DNA of 64,000 bases from Pseudonocardia sediminis (GTDB lineage: Bacteria; Actinomycetota; Actinomycetes; Mycobacteriales; Pseudonocardiaceae): contig NZ_SHKL01000001.1 of NCBI RefSeq assembly GCF_004217185.1, forward strand, positions 6,260,001 to 6,324,000, in the 5' to 3' direction. Made by a program: the position numbers and the translations under genes. The notes beneath the pieces were generated by a model. That model saw only the letters and a program-made list of their open reading frames with translations. It was not told where the DNA came from and did not search any database. How positions within the stretch are numbered: the first letter of the stretch is position 1; each line of letters begins with the position of its first letter. Positions 45,101-54,876 of this stretch are shown piece by piece.

Positions 45101-45136
45101 GGTCCGGGCCCACGCCGTGTTGCGTGGGTCCGGACC
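45101..45136 (+). terminator. 15-bp stem terminator after catA
   Basis: GGTCCGGGCCCACGC pairs with GCGTGGGTCCGGACC (one G-T pair) around the loop CGTGTT, 20 bp after the catA stop. It probably ends the phenol operon, so that the following FAD synthetase-like gene needs its own promoter or receives readthrough. Confidence 0.7.
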
Positions 45137-45269
45137 GGTCCGATCTCGACGAACAGCGCCGGGGCCAACGACACCGCCGGCCGCCCCTTGCCGCCGAACT
45201 CCACCGCCCCGAAGGCCTCAAGGTCACACATCGGCGGCGACGCACCTCGAGGAAACAAGGAGCCCGTCC

Positions 45270-46133
45270 ATGATCGGGAACCTCCCCCGCGACGACTCCA
45301 CAGCCTGGCCGGCTGCATTGCCGCGGCGACGGACCCCGCCGCTCTGGCGCGACCTCGACGAGGTGCCACCAGGGCACGGACCCTGCGTGGTCACCATCGG
45401 TGTCTTCGACGGCGTCCACCGCGGTCACCGCCACCTCATCGACCGCGCGGTCTCGATCGGCCGCGAACGCGACCTGCCGACCGTCCTGATGACCTTCGAC
45501 CCGCACCCGGCTCGCGTCCTGGGAATCGACCGCGACACCGCCGCCCTGAGCACCATCGAACGACGCGCCGAACTCGTGGCTGAACTCGGCATCGACGCGA
45601 TATGCGTACTCCGCTTCACCCCTGCGCTCGCAGCGCTGAGCGCGCACAATTTTGCCGAACGCATCCTCAGCCAGACCCTGCACGCCGAGGCAGTCGTCGT
45701 CGGCGCCAACTTCACCTTCGGCGCGCGTGGTGCCGGTAACCTCGACACCCTCCGAGATCTCGGCGAGCGGTACGGCTTCACAACCGCCGGCGTCGGTCTG
45801 CTCGAGGCCGTCGACACCACCACCTGCTCGTCGACCTACACCCGGCGCTGCGTACGTACGGGTGACCTGCCAGAGGCAACCCGGACCCTGGGCCGCCCCC
45901 ACCGCGTCGACGGATACCTGCACTGCGGGGTTCTCACCGTCGCTCCCAACACCTCTCTCCCGCCACCCGGCACCTACACAGGGACCGTCGACACCCATCC
46001 GGCCGTCATCGAGGTCACTGAACACCAAACCCTGCACCTTCACGACACCACCAGCGCAGATGAGCAGTTCCGCGCTGTGAGCGTTGCCTTCCACAGCCAG
46101 CTCGACCTGCCCGCGCCAACATCGATCATCTGA
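45270..46133 (+). CDS. FAD synthetase-like protein (RibF) with degenerate kinase domain
   Basis: A 287-residue protein. Residues about 35-185 form the FMN adenylyltransferase domain: VVTIGVFDGVHRGHRHLI with the nucleotidyltransferase GxHxGH-like motif, LMTFDPHPARVLG and VVGANFTFGARGAG. The expected SSTRIR is changed to SSTYTRR. The riboflavin kinase domain that follows in normal RibF is short and lacks its usual GRxLGFPTAN motif (residues 220-287). It may therefore make FAD from FMN but not FMN from riboflavin. Placement next to a FAD-dependent hydroxylase suggests cofactor supply for the cargo. ATG at 45270 is chosen. Confidence 0.75.
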   Translation: MIGNLPRDDSTAWPAALPRRRTPPLWRDLDEVPPGHGPCVVTIGVFDGVHRGHRHLIDRAVSIGRERDLPTVLMTFDPHPARVLGIDRDTAALSTIERRAELVAELGIDAICVLRFTPALAALSAHNFAERILSQTLHAEAVVVGANFTFGARGAGNLDTLRDLGERYGFTTAGVGLLEAVDTTTCSSTYTRRCVRTGDLPEATRTLGRPHRVDGYLHCGVLTVAPNTSLPPPGTYTGTVDTHPAVIEVTEHQTLHLHDTTSADEQFRAVSVAFHSQLDLPAPTSII

Positions 46134-46331
46134 GCGACCTCAGTCCACATAGAAATGAAGCGCGTCAAGGATCGCCCAGGTCAGTTCGACGGCGCCGGTC
46201 GAGCACGCGGTAGCTCGCGTCGCGCGCTATCTCGCACGCCGGAACGCAAGACCACCGCTGCCTCCTATCGAAGCGTCCGAACGGGCGTCACCGGTAGTTG
46301 ATTGTCGGTACCGCCTGCCACTCTGGGACTC

Positions 46332-46757
46332 ATGGCGGTCACAGCCGAGCGGGTCACGCGTATCCCGGCGGGGAATCTGCGGGTATCGCGGGATGACTTC
46401 GCAGCGGTATGGGCAGCCGCCGAGCGGCATGTAGCTGATCAGTCCAAGCGCGGCGTTTGGGACTGGTACGCCACCGCGGTGGTGGCGACCTGTGAGTGGT
46501 TGGCCTGCGACGTCTATCGACCACCGTGGGGCCGGCCTCATCCCGCGGAGGCGCCGGCGACGCAGTCCCGAGCCTCAGCGTTCGAGGAGCTAATCGAGGC
46601 GGAGTACCTCGCGGCGGAGCGGTTCGAAGAGACACAGCCGCGACGTGCAGAATTGCAGCCGGGTTGGGGCGACGGTGTACGGGCGACGCTGCGCTGGGCC
46701 TGGCGTCACCAGGGCCCGCCCCCAATAGCGCTAGAAGCGCGGCCGGCAGCGGGGTGA
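46332..46757 (+). CDS. Hypothetical protein beside the relaxase gene
   Basis: A 141-residue protein with helical segments (VSRDDFAAVWAAAERHVADQ and WYATAVVATCEWLACDVYRP). The ending RATLRWAWRHQGPPPI resembles small DUF-type proteins found next to transfer genes in actinobacterial plasmids. The function is unknown. It converges on the relaxase gene with 23 bp between the stops. Confidence 0.5.
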   Translation: MAVTAERVTRIPAGNLRVSRDDFAAVWAAAERHVADQSKRGVWDWYATAVVATCEWLACDVYRPPWGRPHPAEAPATQSRASAFEELIEAEYLAAERFEETQPRRAELQPGWGDGVRATLRWAWRHQGPPPIALEARPAAG

Positions 46758-46780
46758 ACCGCCGCCAGCCAGCTTCCTGC

Positions 46781-49700
46781 TCAACTGTCGTCGCCCCGAC
46801 CTGATTCACCGGACGTGTCATCGAACACCAAGGCGTCGTTGTCGGCAGGGGTGTGTTGTTGTTCGGCGTGCCAGCGTGAAGTCTCGGCAGCACGTGCCGC
46901 CTCGGCGTCGTCCTCCTGTGCCGTCTCTCGGTAGCGAATCTCATCGAGGACGCGACCGGCGTGCTCAAGGTGGTCGGTGGTCTCCGCGGCCTCGGGGACC
47001 CGAACTGCGTCCTCCAGGACCGGCGCGGGCCGTATGTCAGCGACCTCACGCAGATCTGTCCACCGGCTCTCTCCGGTCTGGTCGACATCATCACGGCCTG
47101 CGGCCAGACGGGCTCGTTTTACGTCGACCGGAACGTCCTCGCGGACGTCGTCCTCCGTCACTTCCCGGTGGCGCTCGTCCTCGGCGATCGCCGCGTCGTG
47201 GGCGGCCTTCCACTCTGCAGCAGTGACTCGGCCTTCCGGGTCGTCGTCGGCGTCGCGGGCAGATAGTTCGGCCTTGGATAGCTCGGCCTGGACGCGGGTC
47301 TGGGCAGTGTGGGCGAGCCACGTCCCACGAGCATCATCGATATCCTGAAGTTGTTCGGCACGCTGGTCGAGGGCCACGGCCAGCGCTTCGTCTCCGGTAG
47401 CGAGTTCGTCAAGGCGTTCGCGTTCGGCCGTGTCGGTCGCGGTGTCGATGCCCGCTCGGTTAAATGCTGCTTCCTGACGTCGGGAAGCGGCTGCTTGTCG
47501 AGTGCCGGCGAGTTCGTTGCCGACGTAGCGGGGCGCGGCGGCGAGCTCGCGCTCGTAGGCCCGGACCCGCATGCGGAGCTGCCCGTTGGACAGCTCCAGG
47601 TATTCGCGGTCGATCTCCGGTCGGCCGAGCGCACGCCAGGCGGCGCGATGCGCGGCGAACTCCTCGACCTGGCCCGACTTCGGTGCCGGTCCGAGGGCGT
47701 CAGCCTGGTCGTCGTGGCCGCGGACCTCGCGGTAGGCGGCGACCCGTCCGACCTCGTCTCGCCAGCGCTGCAGCCCTCGCAGGTCCGCTGGGACCTCGCC
47801 GAACGCTTCGATCGCCCAGCGCGGCGGGTCCTCGGCCGCGGCGGCGCCGAGGTCGAGGGCTCGTTCATCCGCGGCGTCGGCAAGCCGATGCAGGTAGTTG
47901 TTCCATTCGGGGTTGTCGGTGTGGGGGATCCAGTCGGCCCAGCGTTCGCCGGTGGGGTCGAGGTGGTGGACGTCGCGGATGCGGGAGTAGACGACGTTGC
48001 TTACGTTGCGCGCCCCGGTCAGCGGGCCACGTTCGACGGCCTCGGTGAGCACGGCGTGTGGGTCGTGGCCGGCGAGTTCGGCGCGGCGCAGGACGCGGGT
48101 GAGGGCTGCGGTGCCGTCCTCGGCGGCGATGCTGGCCCGCTGCTCGCCGGTGAGGGCGCCGTCGTCGACGAGCCGGTCCAGCGATGCGGCGGTGCGTTCG
48201 GTCGCGGCGAGCTGGGCGGCGTCGGCGAGCAGCTCGGCCGCGGTTCGGGCGCTCGCGGACTCATCGGCGGACTCGGTGGCGATGGCGATCGCGGATCTCT
48301 GCAGGGCGGACTCGCCGGTGTCGAGGATCCCGGCGACGACAGCGACGGGGTCGCGGCGCAGCTCGTGCCGTTTTGCGGTGCCGTCGGCCAGGTCCTCCGG
48401 GGCGGTGCGGGTGGTGACGTGGGCGGTGTTGCCGTCGCGGCCGCGAGACATCCCGACGTAGAGGGAGCTGGCGCGGGTGGTGGGCGTGACGACGGTGTGG
48501 GTGGTGTCGACGGTGGCGCCCTGCCCGGCGTAGGTGGTGCCTGCGTAACCCAGCGCCAGATGCTGCGCGACGTACGAACTCGGCAGGACGAGGCGGGATC
48601 CGGCGCCGGCGCCGTGGGTGTCGGTGGTGACCTCCAGGGCACCGTCGTCGCGGACGGCGGTGACCCGGTAGAGGTCCCGGTTCAGCGGGCCGCGCCGGTT
48701 GCCCTCGACCCCGGCCAGATTCCAGGCGTTCGAGCGGGCCTCAACCAGGTCACCGACCCCGGCGACCGTGCCCTGCAACCCCAACAGCACGCCCGCCTCC
48801 TCGACCCGGCCGAGGCGGACCAGCTCGGTGCGGATCTCGCTGGAGATTCGGGCGGCCTCCTCGTTGGAGTCGACCAGCAGCAGGGAGCGGTGCCCGGCGA
48901 GGGTGTCGGCCAGCCACGCCTGCGCGGCGGAGTTCTCCGCCTGGTCGCGGGTGCCGGAGTCGAGGAGGCGGCCCTGCTGGTGGTACTCGCGCAGGACGCT
49001 CTGGTCCCCCGCACGTAGGCGCAGGGTGGCGTCGCGTTCCCACTCGGCGGTGAATCGGCGGGCCTCGGCCAGTTCGTAGCGCGACCCGGCGGCTGCGAGG
49101 AGGTCCATGCCGCCGCCGGCGCCGACCGCGGCGAGCTGGCGGTGGTCACCGACGAGCAGAAGCTTCGCTCCCGCGGCGTCGGCGTGGGCGTGGATCGCGG
49201 CCAGCGCGGCGGTGTCGGTCATCCCGGACTCGTCGATCACAACCAGGTCCCCCTCCCGGAGCCGCCACGCCTCGTCCCCGTCGACCGTGCGGCGCTCGGA
49301 CGGTGCGGCGGCGAGCCGGTCCTGGGCGCCGAGCCAGCGGGTGATGTTGGACGCGGTCAGCCCCTCGCCGGTGAGTACCTCCGTCGCCTGCTGGCTGGTC
49401 GCCAACCCGAACACCCGACCGGCCGCGGTCCGGTCCGGTTCGGTGTCGCTGCCGTGGCGGCGGAGTGCGGGGTCGGCCCAGGCGCGGGCGAGGTTGCCGA
49501 CAACGAAGGACTTCCCGGTCCCGGCCGGCCCGACCAAGGTCTCGACGCGGGCGCCGGAGGTGAGAATCCCGCGCACCGCGGCGGCCTGGTCCACGCCGAG
49601 CTCGATCCCCTCCCCACGCAAGGTCTGCAGGAACCGGTCGGCGTTCTGAGCGGTCAGCGCGACGCCGTCGCGGGCGGTCGTGGCGGCGAGCAGGATCCGC

Positions 49701-51208
49701 TCCGAGCGGACCTGCTCGGGCGTGCAGTAGACCCGACCCCCCGGAGCCAGGTACGCCGACTGGCCGTTCGCCAACCGCAGCTCGTCGGGCAGCAGCCCGG
49801 CCGCGGGCCGTTCGGACTCCAGGGCGACCGCGTACTCGAGCGCGTGGTCGGTGAGCTGATCCAGCAGCTTGGCGACGTCCGCCCCGTCCGTGGCGCCCAG
49901 GTAGTCCGGGAGCGCGGCGTTGACCGCGCGGGTCAGGTCCGAGCGGGTCCAGCCGGACTTGCGGGACGCGACATCTTCCAGGGCCACCTCGATCACGGCC
50001 TGGGGGTTGAACGCCATCGGCTCGACCCCGTCGCGGCGGGCGGCCAGGGCGGTGTCGGCGATGCCGGCCAGCCCGCCGTCGATGTCCGCGCGAAGTCGGC
50101 CGCTGACGCGGTCGAGGAGCTGCTCGCGGGTCTCCCCGTCGTGCGACTTCGCCGCCCGGGTGGCGAGGGTGGCCTGCTGGGCCAGGCGGTCGCGCTGGGC
50201 CCCGTTCGGGGCCTGCCCGTAGCGGACCTCGAACGCCTCGATCAGCTCCGCGGCCTTCGCCGTCACCGCGTGCCGCCGCGTCGAGACCAGGCTCATCGCC
50301 TCGGGCGAGACCCCGACGACCTCACGGGACTTCCCGTCCGGGCGCGTCGCCACCAGCGTGCCGATGGTCGCGGCCAGGCGCTCCTCCGTCGTGCGCTCCC
50401 CGACCGCTCCGGCGCCGGCGCGCCAGCGGTGGATCGCCCGTGAGTCCAGAGTCCGCCACTCCCCGTCCGGACCCTGGATCCGGTTGAGGATCGCGTTGTG
50501 GACGTGCAGCTGTGGATCCCGGTCGCGGGAGTCGTGCTGGAAGAACGACCCCACCGTGAACGCGTGCGCGTCCACCCACCGCCCGGCGGAGCCGCCGTGG
50601 TGCCCGACCCGGGCGTAGCCAGCCTTGTCCTCCAGATAGCCGAGGGCGGCGTTGTTGCCCGCCCAGATCGCGTCCTCGACCGCCGTGCGGAACTCGCCCC
50701 ACGCCGCGGCGGTCTCCTCGTCACCGGCGTTGCGGGCGGCGACCTCGCGGGCCTCGAACGCGGTATGGAGCAGCGTCACCGACTTCTGAACACTGAACGT
50801 GGCGTCCAGGAAGGCGACGTTGTGCCGAGCCGCCTTGCCGGCCTCTGTCCGGAGCTCGGCGCGGCGTTCAGCGGACGCGTCCGGTTCGCGTTCCATCGCC
50901 TGGGCGTAGAGGTCGTCCTCGGACAGGTACTTGCGTCCCGTGTGTCCCAGCGTCCCGACCTCGTCCCACCGTGTCGGATCGCGGAACCCCTCGTCCCGGG
51001 GATCGAGGAACCGCTCGTAGAGCGCCCGCATGTCCTGGGCCTCGACCAGGCCGCGCAGACCGAGCTGCTCGGCCCCGGCGCCCCACCAGCGGCCTGGGGG
51101 CTCGCCTTCGGCGACCGCGCCGGTGTAGTAGTTCTCCCGCCCGGTCGCGACCTCCTTCAACAGGTAGTCCGGGCTGTAGCCGGTGGCGATCCTCAGCACC
51201 CCGACCAC
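46781..51208 (-). CDS. traA: MobF-family conjugative relaxase (TraA/TrwC-like) with RecD-like helicase
   Basis: A 1475-residue protein. The N-terminal relaxase domain (about 1-330) has the paired catalytic tyrosines at 27-28 (RENYYTG), the DATFSVQKSVTLLH segment and the metal-binding HxH in DPQLHVHN. A RecD/TraI-like helicase follows, with Walker A VGPAGTGKSF near 555 and Walker B LVVIDESGMTD near 650. The last 450 residues are helical and charged. It nicks the transfer origin, stays bound to the DNA and unwinds it. GTG at 51208 is the start. Hairpins directly upstream (51266-51320) are an oriT candidate. Confidence 0.88.
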   Translation of the reverse strand: MVGVLRIATGYSPDYLLKEVATGRENYYTGAVAEGEPPGRWWGAGAEQLGLRGLVEAQDMRALYERFLDPRDEGFRDPTRWDEVGTLGHTGRKYLSEDDLYAQAMEREPDASAERRAELRTEAGKAARHNVAFLDATFSVQKSVTLLHTAFEAREVAARNAGDEETAAAWGEFRTAVEDAIWAGNNAALGYLEDKAGYARVGHHGGSAGRWVDAHAFTVGSFFQHDSRDRDPQLHVHNAILNRIQGPDGEWRTLDSRAIHRWRAGAGAVGERTTEERLAATIGTLVATRPDGKSREVVGVSPEAMSLVSTRRHAVTAKAAELIEAFEVRYGQAPNGAQRDRLAQQATLATRAAKSHDGETREQLLDRVSGRLRADIDGGLAGIADTALAARRDGVEPMAFNPQAVIEVALEDVASRKSGWTRSDLTRAVNAALPDYLGATDGADVAKLLDQLTDHALEYAVALESERPAAGLLPDELRLANGQSAYLAPGGRVYCTPEQVRSERILLAATTARDGVALTAQNADRFLQTLRGEGIELGVDQAAAVRGILTSGARVETLVGPAGTGKSFVVGNLARAWADPALRRHGSDTEPDRTAAGRVFGLATSQQATEVLTGEGLTASNITRWLGAQDRLAAAPSERRTVDGDEAWRLREGDLVVIDESGMTDTAALAAIHAHADAAGAKLLLVGDHRQLAAVGAGGGMDLLAAAGSRYELAEARRFTAEWERDATLRLRAGDQSVLREYHQQGRLLDSGTRDQAENSAAQAWLADTLAGHRSLLLVDSNEEAARISSEIRTELVRLGRVEEAGVLLGLQGTVAGVGDLVEARSNAWNLAGVEGNRRGPLNRDLYRVTAVRDDGALEVTTDTHGAGAGSRLVLPSSYVAQHLALGYAGTTYAGQGATVDTTHTVVTPTTRASSLYVGMSRGRDGNTAHVTTRTAPEDLADGTAKRHELRRDPVAVVAGILDTGESALQRSAIAIATESADESASARTAAELLADAAQLAATERTAASLDRLVDDGALTGEQRASIAAEDGTAALTRVLRRAELAGHDPHAVLTEAVERGPLTGARNVSNVVYSRIRDVHHLDPTGERWADWIPHTDNPEWNNYLHRLADAADERALDLGAAAAEDPPRWAIEAFGEVPADLRGLQRWRDEVGRVAAYREVRGHDDQADALGPAPKSGQVEEFAAHRAAWRALGRPEIDREYLELSNGQLRMRVRAYERELAAAPRYVGNELAGTRQAAASRRQEAAFNRAGIDTATDTAERERLDELATGDEALAVALDQRAEQLQDIDDARGTWLAHTAQTRVQAELSKAELSARDADDDPEGRVTAAEWKAAHDAAIAEDERHREVTEDDVREDVPVDVKRARLAAGRDDVDQTGESRWTDLREVADIRPAPVLEDAVRVPEAAETTDHLEHAGRVLDEIRYRETAQEDDAEAARAAETSRWHAEQQHTPADNDALVFDDTSGESGRGDDS

Positions 51209-51265
51209 CTCGAAACGATCTTGCGACCGGTTCCGTCAAGATCGACAGCTCTCGGGGTTCGGCGT

Positions 51266-51320
51266 GGCCGGCCGGAGGCCGGCCCGCACCCTCGGATCGT
51301 GATGCCTCGGTGTGAGGCAT
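51266..51320. other. Candidate oriT: two perfect hairpins upstream of the relaxase gene
   Basis: GGCCGGCC-GGA-GGCCGGCC (51266-51284) and ATGCCTC-GGTGT-GAGGCAT (51302-51320) lie in the 220-bp space upstream of the relaxase start. MobF relaxases commonly act at inverted repeats close to their own gene. The first hairpin has the C-GNA-G loop of the structured elements found elsewhere on this element. The nick site cannot be given. Confidence 0.45.
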
Positions 51321-51431
51321 TTGATCTTCTGCTCTTGTTCGGCTGTTCGGTGTAGTCGCTGTCGGTTCTGGTGTTGTGCTCGGTCGCGGTGCTCTTGTTC
51401 GTGCTCGGTCGGGTCTGCTTGCTGCTGGTGT

Positions 51432-52286
51432 TCATGGTCGGTGTCCTTCGTGGGGCTCGTCGTCGACGAGGTGCAGGGCGGTCGGGTCGGCCTGCGGGTA
51501 CTCGCGGAGCTGCTGGAGAGCTCGCGCGGCGGTTCCGCGGCCGACCTCGGCGAGGTCTTGGAGTTCGCGCACGGTCGGAAGCGCTGCGTGGCGGTCGCAG
51601 TGGTCCTGAGCGACGGCGCGGGCGCGGTCCTGCGCCGTCTCGGCCCGTCCGGCCGGCGACGGTGGGACCGGATGCGGCTGAGGTCGGGACTCGGTCTGAG
51701 CAAGGGCCCGAATGATCGGGCCGTCCAGTGCCGGTGGGACGCCCGTGCCGGTGTTCACGGGGTCCGGCCGGGACGGCGATGTCCCACCGTCCCGTGGGAC
51801 AGCGATGGTCGCCGGGACGGGCGGGCCGGACCGGCTCGCCACCCCCGGCTCGTCGGACGCTGCGGTGTGGTCGTCGGCGAGGAGGTAGAGCAGGTGCGCC
51901 ACGATCGCGGCGGCCACCGCGGGCCACGCTCCGACCCCGAACCGCAGCGCCGGTGACACCGCGAACCCGTCGCCCGCCGCGACGGCGTCGGATGCCAGGT
52001 AGCTCGCCTGGGCAAGGCCCGACAGCCCGGCCGAGACGATCACGACCGACCAGGCGTAGCGGGCCGCCGACCCGGCCAGACGCGCGGTGGCGGTGTAGGC
52101 GACCAGCGCGAGGCCGTCGGTGATCAGCGGGTAGATCCACGCGATCCCGGCCGGGACCTTCGCCGCGACGGCGACCTCGAACAGGCCGTGCGCGGTCGCC
52201 ACCGCGGCGCCCACGGCGACGGCGAGACCGGGCAGCCACGCCACCGACCGTCCCCACCCATGCGCGCTGGTGTCGTGGTGGGTCAT
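51432..52286 (-). CDS. DUF2637 membrane protein with C-terminal winged-helix segment
   Basis: A 284-residue protein with four membrane helices in the first 130 residues (GLAVAVGAAVATAHGLFEVA, WIYPLITDGLALVAYTATAR, SVVIVSAGLSGLAQASYLA and AAAIVAHLLYLLA). This is the DUF2637 (SpdB-like) type common in actinobacterial conjugative elements. A Pro/Ser-rich linker leads to a helix-turn-helix-like end (LPTVRELQDLAEVGRGTAAR). ATG at 52286 overlaps the preceding stop. The role in transfer or spread is inferred from context. Confidence 0.75.
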   Translation of the reverse strand: MTHHDTSAHGWGRSVAWLPGLAVAVGAAVATAHGLFEVAVAAKVPAGIAWIYPLITDGLALVAYTATARLAGSAARYAWSVVIVSAGLSGLAQASYLASDAVAAGDGFAVSPALRFGVGAWPAVAAAIVAHLLYLLADDHTAASDEPGVASRSGPPVPATIAVPRDGGTSPSRPDPVNTGTGVPPALDGPIIRALAQTESRPQPHPVPPSPAGRAETAQDRARAVAQDHCDRHAALPTVRELQDLAEVGRGTAARALQQLREYPQADPTALHLVDDEPHEGHRP

Positions 52287-52954
52287 CCGAGAGCACCTCC
52301 GATCGGGGCTCGTTCGGTCTGCGCTGGTTCGGGCGGGGTCTGATCGCGTGCGGTCGCCCACCAGCCGGTGATCGCTGTGGCGTGGTCCAGGCCGGGGACC
52401 GGGACCGGGGCGCAGGCGGGCGCGCCCCACCCAGGGCGGGTCTGGTGGGCTTCGATCGAGCACGACCCGACCGACCTGCGCAGGCGCGCGACGACGCCGG
52501 GGCGGTGGCGTTCGTTCCAGTCCCCCGCCGCGCTGACCGAGGCCTCGCCGCCCTGGTAGGCGGCGCACCACGCGTACATCAGCCAGAGCAGTTCCTCGAC
52601 GACGTCGGCGTGGAACAGCCAGCAGTCGGGCAGGACCTGCGCGCCGTCGGGGTAGCGCATGAACACCGCGCCCAACCACGCGCACAGTTCCTCCACCAGC
52701 GCGCGGACCTTCTCCGGATCAGTGGGGGCGAGAAGCCACGAGGGCGCCGCGGCCGGGCGCCGCCGCGCGGCCAGCGTGGCGAGGGTGTCAGCCATCTGAG
52801 ACACGAGGCGGCCGAGCTCGTCTACACGTCCCTCGACCGGGTCGAGGGCATCGAGACGACGCTTCAGCTCGCTGACCTCGCGGGCCAGGCCCGAGTACAC
52901 GGCGCTGTCGACGGGTTCCGAGCCCGCGGGCTCGGGGTGCGCAGGAGTCCTCAT
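52283..52954 (-). CDS. Hypothetical transfer-operon protein
   Basis: A 223-residue protein. An N-terminal coiled-coil-like helix (SGLAREVSELKRRLDALDP, VDELGRLVSQMADTLATLA) is followed by a helical core (DPEKVRALVEELCAWLGAVF, DVVEELLWLMYAWCAAY). A similar protein is typical next to the coupling protein gene in related elements, but its function is unknown. Starts and stops overlap both neighbours by ATGA, so it is tightly coupled with the DUF2637 and coupling protein genes. ATG at 52954 is decided by this overlap. Confidence 0.6.
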   Translation of the reverse strand: MRTPAHPEPAGSEPVDSAVYSGLAREVSELKRRLDALDPVEGRVDELGRLVSQMADTLATLAARRRPAAAPSWLLAPTDPEKVRALVEELCAWLGAVFMRYPDGAQVLPDCWLFHADVVEELLWLMYAWCAAYQGGEASVSAAGDWNERHRPGVVARLRRSVGSCSIEAHQTRPGWGAPACAPVPVPGLDHATAITGWWATARDQTPPEPAQTERAPIGGALG

Positions 52955-54876
52955 CGCCCCCACCGGCCCTCGGCGTCCGGACCGTCACCGTCGACAGCTG
53001 TCGGTCGCGCGAGTCGCTCCGGAAGTGCCCGCCCGTCGTCGAGCTGGTCGTGCGCGTTCCGGATGGCGCGCAGCTCCGCGAACATCGCGTTCGCCGCCCG
53101 CACCCGCTGGGCCGGCTCGGCAAACCGGTCCGGCCACCGGCGCGCTAGCACCGTGAGCGCGCGTTCGAGCTGGACGTCCCGCCATGTGCGGAACGCCTCG
53201 CCGCGCCGTCTCCGGCGGGTCTCAGCCGCGATCCGCGACATCAACCGGGCACGACGCCGGACGTCACGACGCTTCCACGCCATCTGCGCCCGCCCGATCA
53301 CCGGCGCGATACCGCGCCGGATCACCACCACCCGCCCCGCAGGCAGGTTCGCGATCTGCGCGGGAGCCAGACCCGGGACCCGCCGCACCGTGCGGGACGC
53401 CACCCGGCCGTGCAGGTCGGTCGTGGTGATCCGCTCGTCGCGATCCCCGGCGAGGGTCGACCAGAACTCCAGATCCGACCTGTCGCGGGTGCCGCCGAAG
53501 ATCATGACCGCGGCGGTGTTGTTCAGGATCGTCGCGGCCTTGTGCTCGCCCCAGCGCGCCAGGAGCTGGGCGCGGGACTGGAACGCGCACAGGATCGTCA
53601 CGCCCCGACCGCCCATATCAGCGGTCCAGGACTCCAGCGGGACCGGTGAGATGAGGGCGGCCTCGTCGAGGAACAGGCCCAGCGGCGGATCCAGTCGCCC
53701 CGCGGGACGGCCAGCGGCGATGCGGCGGGCCTCTCGGGCGATGTGCCCGGTCAGGGCACACACCAGCGGTGCGGTCTGGGCCTCCTCCGCGCCGAGCAGG
53801 AAGACGGTGGCCCGCTCGTCGAGCAGCCGGGCGACGTCGAAGCCCTGCCCCGGCTGTGCCGCGGCCGCGGCTGCGGGGTGAGTCAGCCAGCCCAGTGCCG
53901 GCATCACCGACGACGTGATCGACGAGCGGGTGCGCTCGTTGGTGGTCACGAACTGCATCGCGTCCTGCTCGAACGCCGCCACACCCGAGCGGCGCAGCAA
54001 CGCCGGCACCTCGCGGCCGGCGACGTCCGGCTCGGCGACCCACCCGAGGACGTCGGCCATCCGCTTGTTCCCGAGCGCAGCCGCGTGCAGGAGGGCGGCG
54101 AGGACACGGCGGGCCTGCCCGTCCCAGAACTCCCGGTCCCCGCCGCTGCCGGAGGTGACGGCGGCGAGCATGTCGGTCGCGCGCTCGGTCGCGGTCACCG
54201 GATGCGAGCAGCCGGTCAGTGGGTCGAATGTGATCGTCGAAGGTCGGTCCCCCAGCCCGGCCGGGTTGAAGACGAAGACGGGTCCCCGGTTCTGCGCTCG
54301 TAGCGGAGCGCAGAGATCCAGCAGATCGGTGCGGGTCGAGGTGACCAGCGCGGCACCCGGCGCGTCGAGCACTCGTCCGGCGAGCCACCCGGTCTTGCCG
54401 GTGCGGGGCCCTCCGACGACGATCACAACGTCCTCGACCAGCGCCCACACCCGCAGCGGGCCCGTGCGGCACAGCTCGACCGCGCCTTCGGTCGTCGCCG
54501 TGCGCAGCCTGTGCCACCGGCCCAGTACGGCCAGCGACGGGCGCACCGTCCCACGGCGGCGGCGGACGGCCAGGGTTCCGGCGTGCCGGACGATGTCCAT
54601 GGTCGAGGCGACACCGACGTTGCGGCGGCTGCGCGACGCCCACCGGGAGACGGTCGCCGAGGACCGTGACCACCGATGCCAAACGATCACCAACGCGAGA
54701 GCGGCGACCGCGATCAACGCGGGCCAGGACAGCGCCTGCAGCATCGTCGCTGCTGGAAGCAGCGCTATGGCGCCCAATCCGAACGCCAGGGCGCGGGCAC
54801 CTCGGGAGTACGCAAACAGCGCGCCGGCCGCGAACACGGCGAGGACGAGAGGTGTAGCGGTGAACAGGATGTCCAT
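52951..54876 (-). CDS. Type IV coupling protein (VirD4/TraG-like ATPase)
   Basis: A 641-residue protein with two N-terminal membrane helices (residues 5-25 and 35-65). A RecA-like ATPase follows: Walker A VVGGPRTGKT near 155, Walker B LGLFLDEAAL near 405, then LCAFQSRAQLLARWG and FGGTRDRSDLEFWS. It links the relaxase-DNA complex to the export channel. ATG at 54876 follows GGAGGTGCG and overlaps the WhiB stop. No VirB4 or other channel genes are in the window, so the transfer channel must come from elsewhere or from the unseen part. Confidence 0.85.
   Translation of the reverse strand: MDILFTATPLVLAVFAAGALFAYSRGARALAFGLGAIALLPAATMLQALSWPALIAVAALALVIVWHRWSRSSATVSRWASRSRRNVGVASTMDIVRHAGTLAVRRRRGTVRPSLAVLGRWHRLRTATTEGAVELCRTGPLRVWALVEDVVIVVGGPRTGKTGWLAGRVLDAPGAALVTSTRTDLLDLCAPLRAQNRGPVFVFNPAGLGDRPSTITFDPLTGCSHPVTATERATDMLAAVTSGSGGDREFWDGQARRVLAALLHAAALGNKRMADVLGWVAEPDVAGREVPALLRRSGVAAFEQDAMQFVTTNERTRSSITSSVMPALGWLTHPAAAAAAQPGQGFDVARLLDERATVFLLGAEEAQTAPLVCALTGHIAREARRIAAGRPAGRLDPPLGLFLDEAALISPVPLESWTADMGGRGVTILCAFQSRAQLLARWGEHKAATILNNTAAVMIFGGTRDRSDLEFWSTLAGDRDERITTTDLHGRVASRTVRRVPGLAPAQIANLPAGRVVVIRRGIAPVIGRAQMAWKRRDVRRRARLMSRIAAETRRRRRGEAFRTWRDVQLERALTVLARRWPDRFAEPAQRVRAANAMFAELRAIRNAHDQLDDGRALPERLARPTAVDGDGPDAEGRWGR

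Noticed and set aside
46354..47094. 246-codon minus-strand frame between the hypothetical gene and the relaxase
   Set aside because: It overlaps both coding genes, and its sequence is Pro/Arg/Thr-rich shadow translation.
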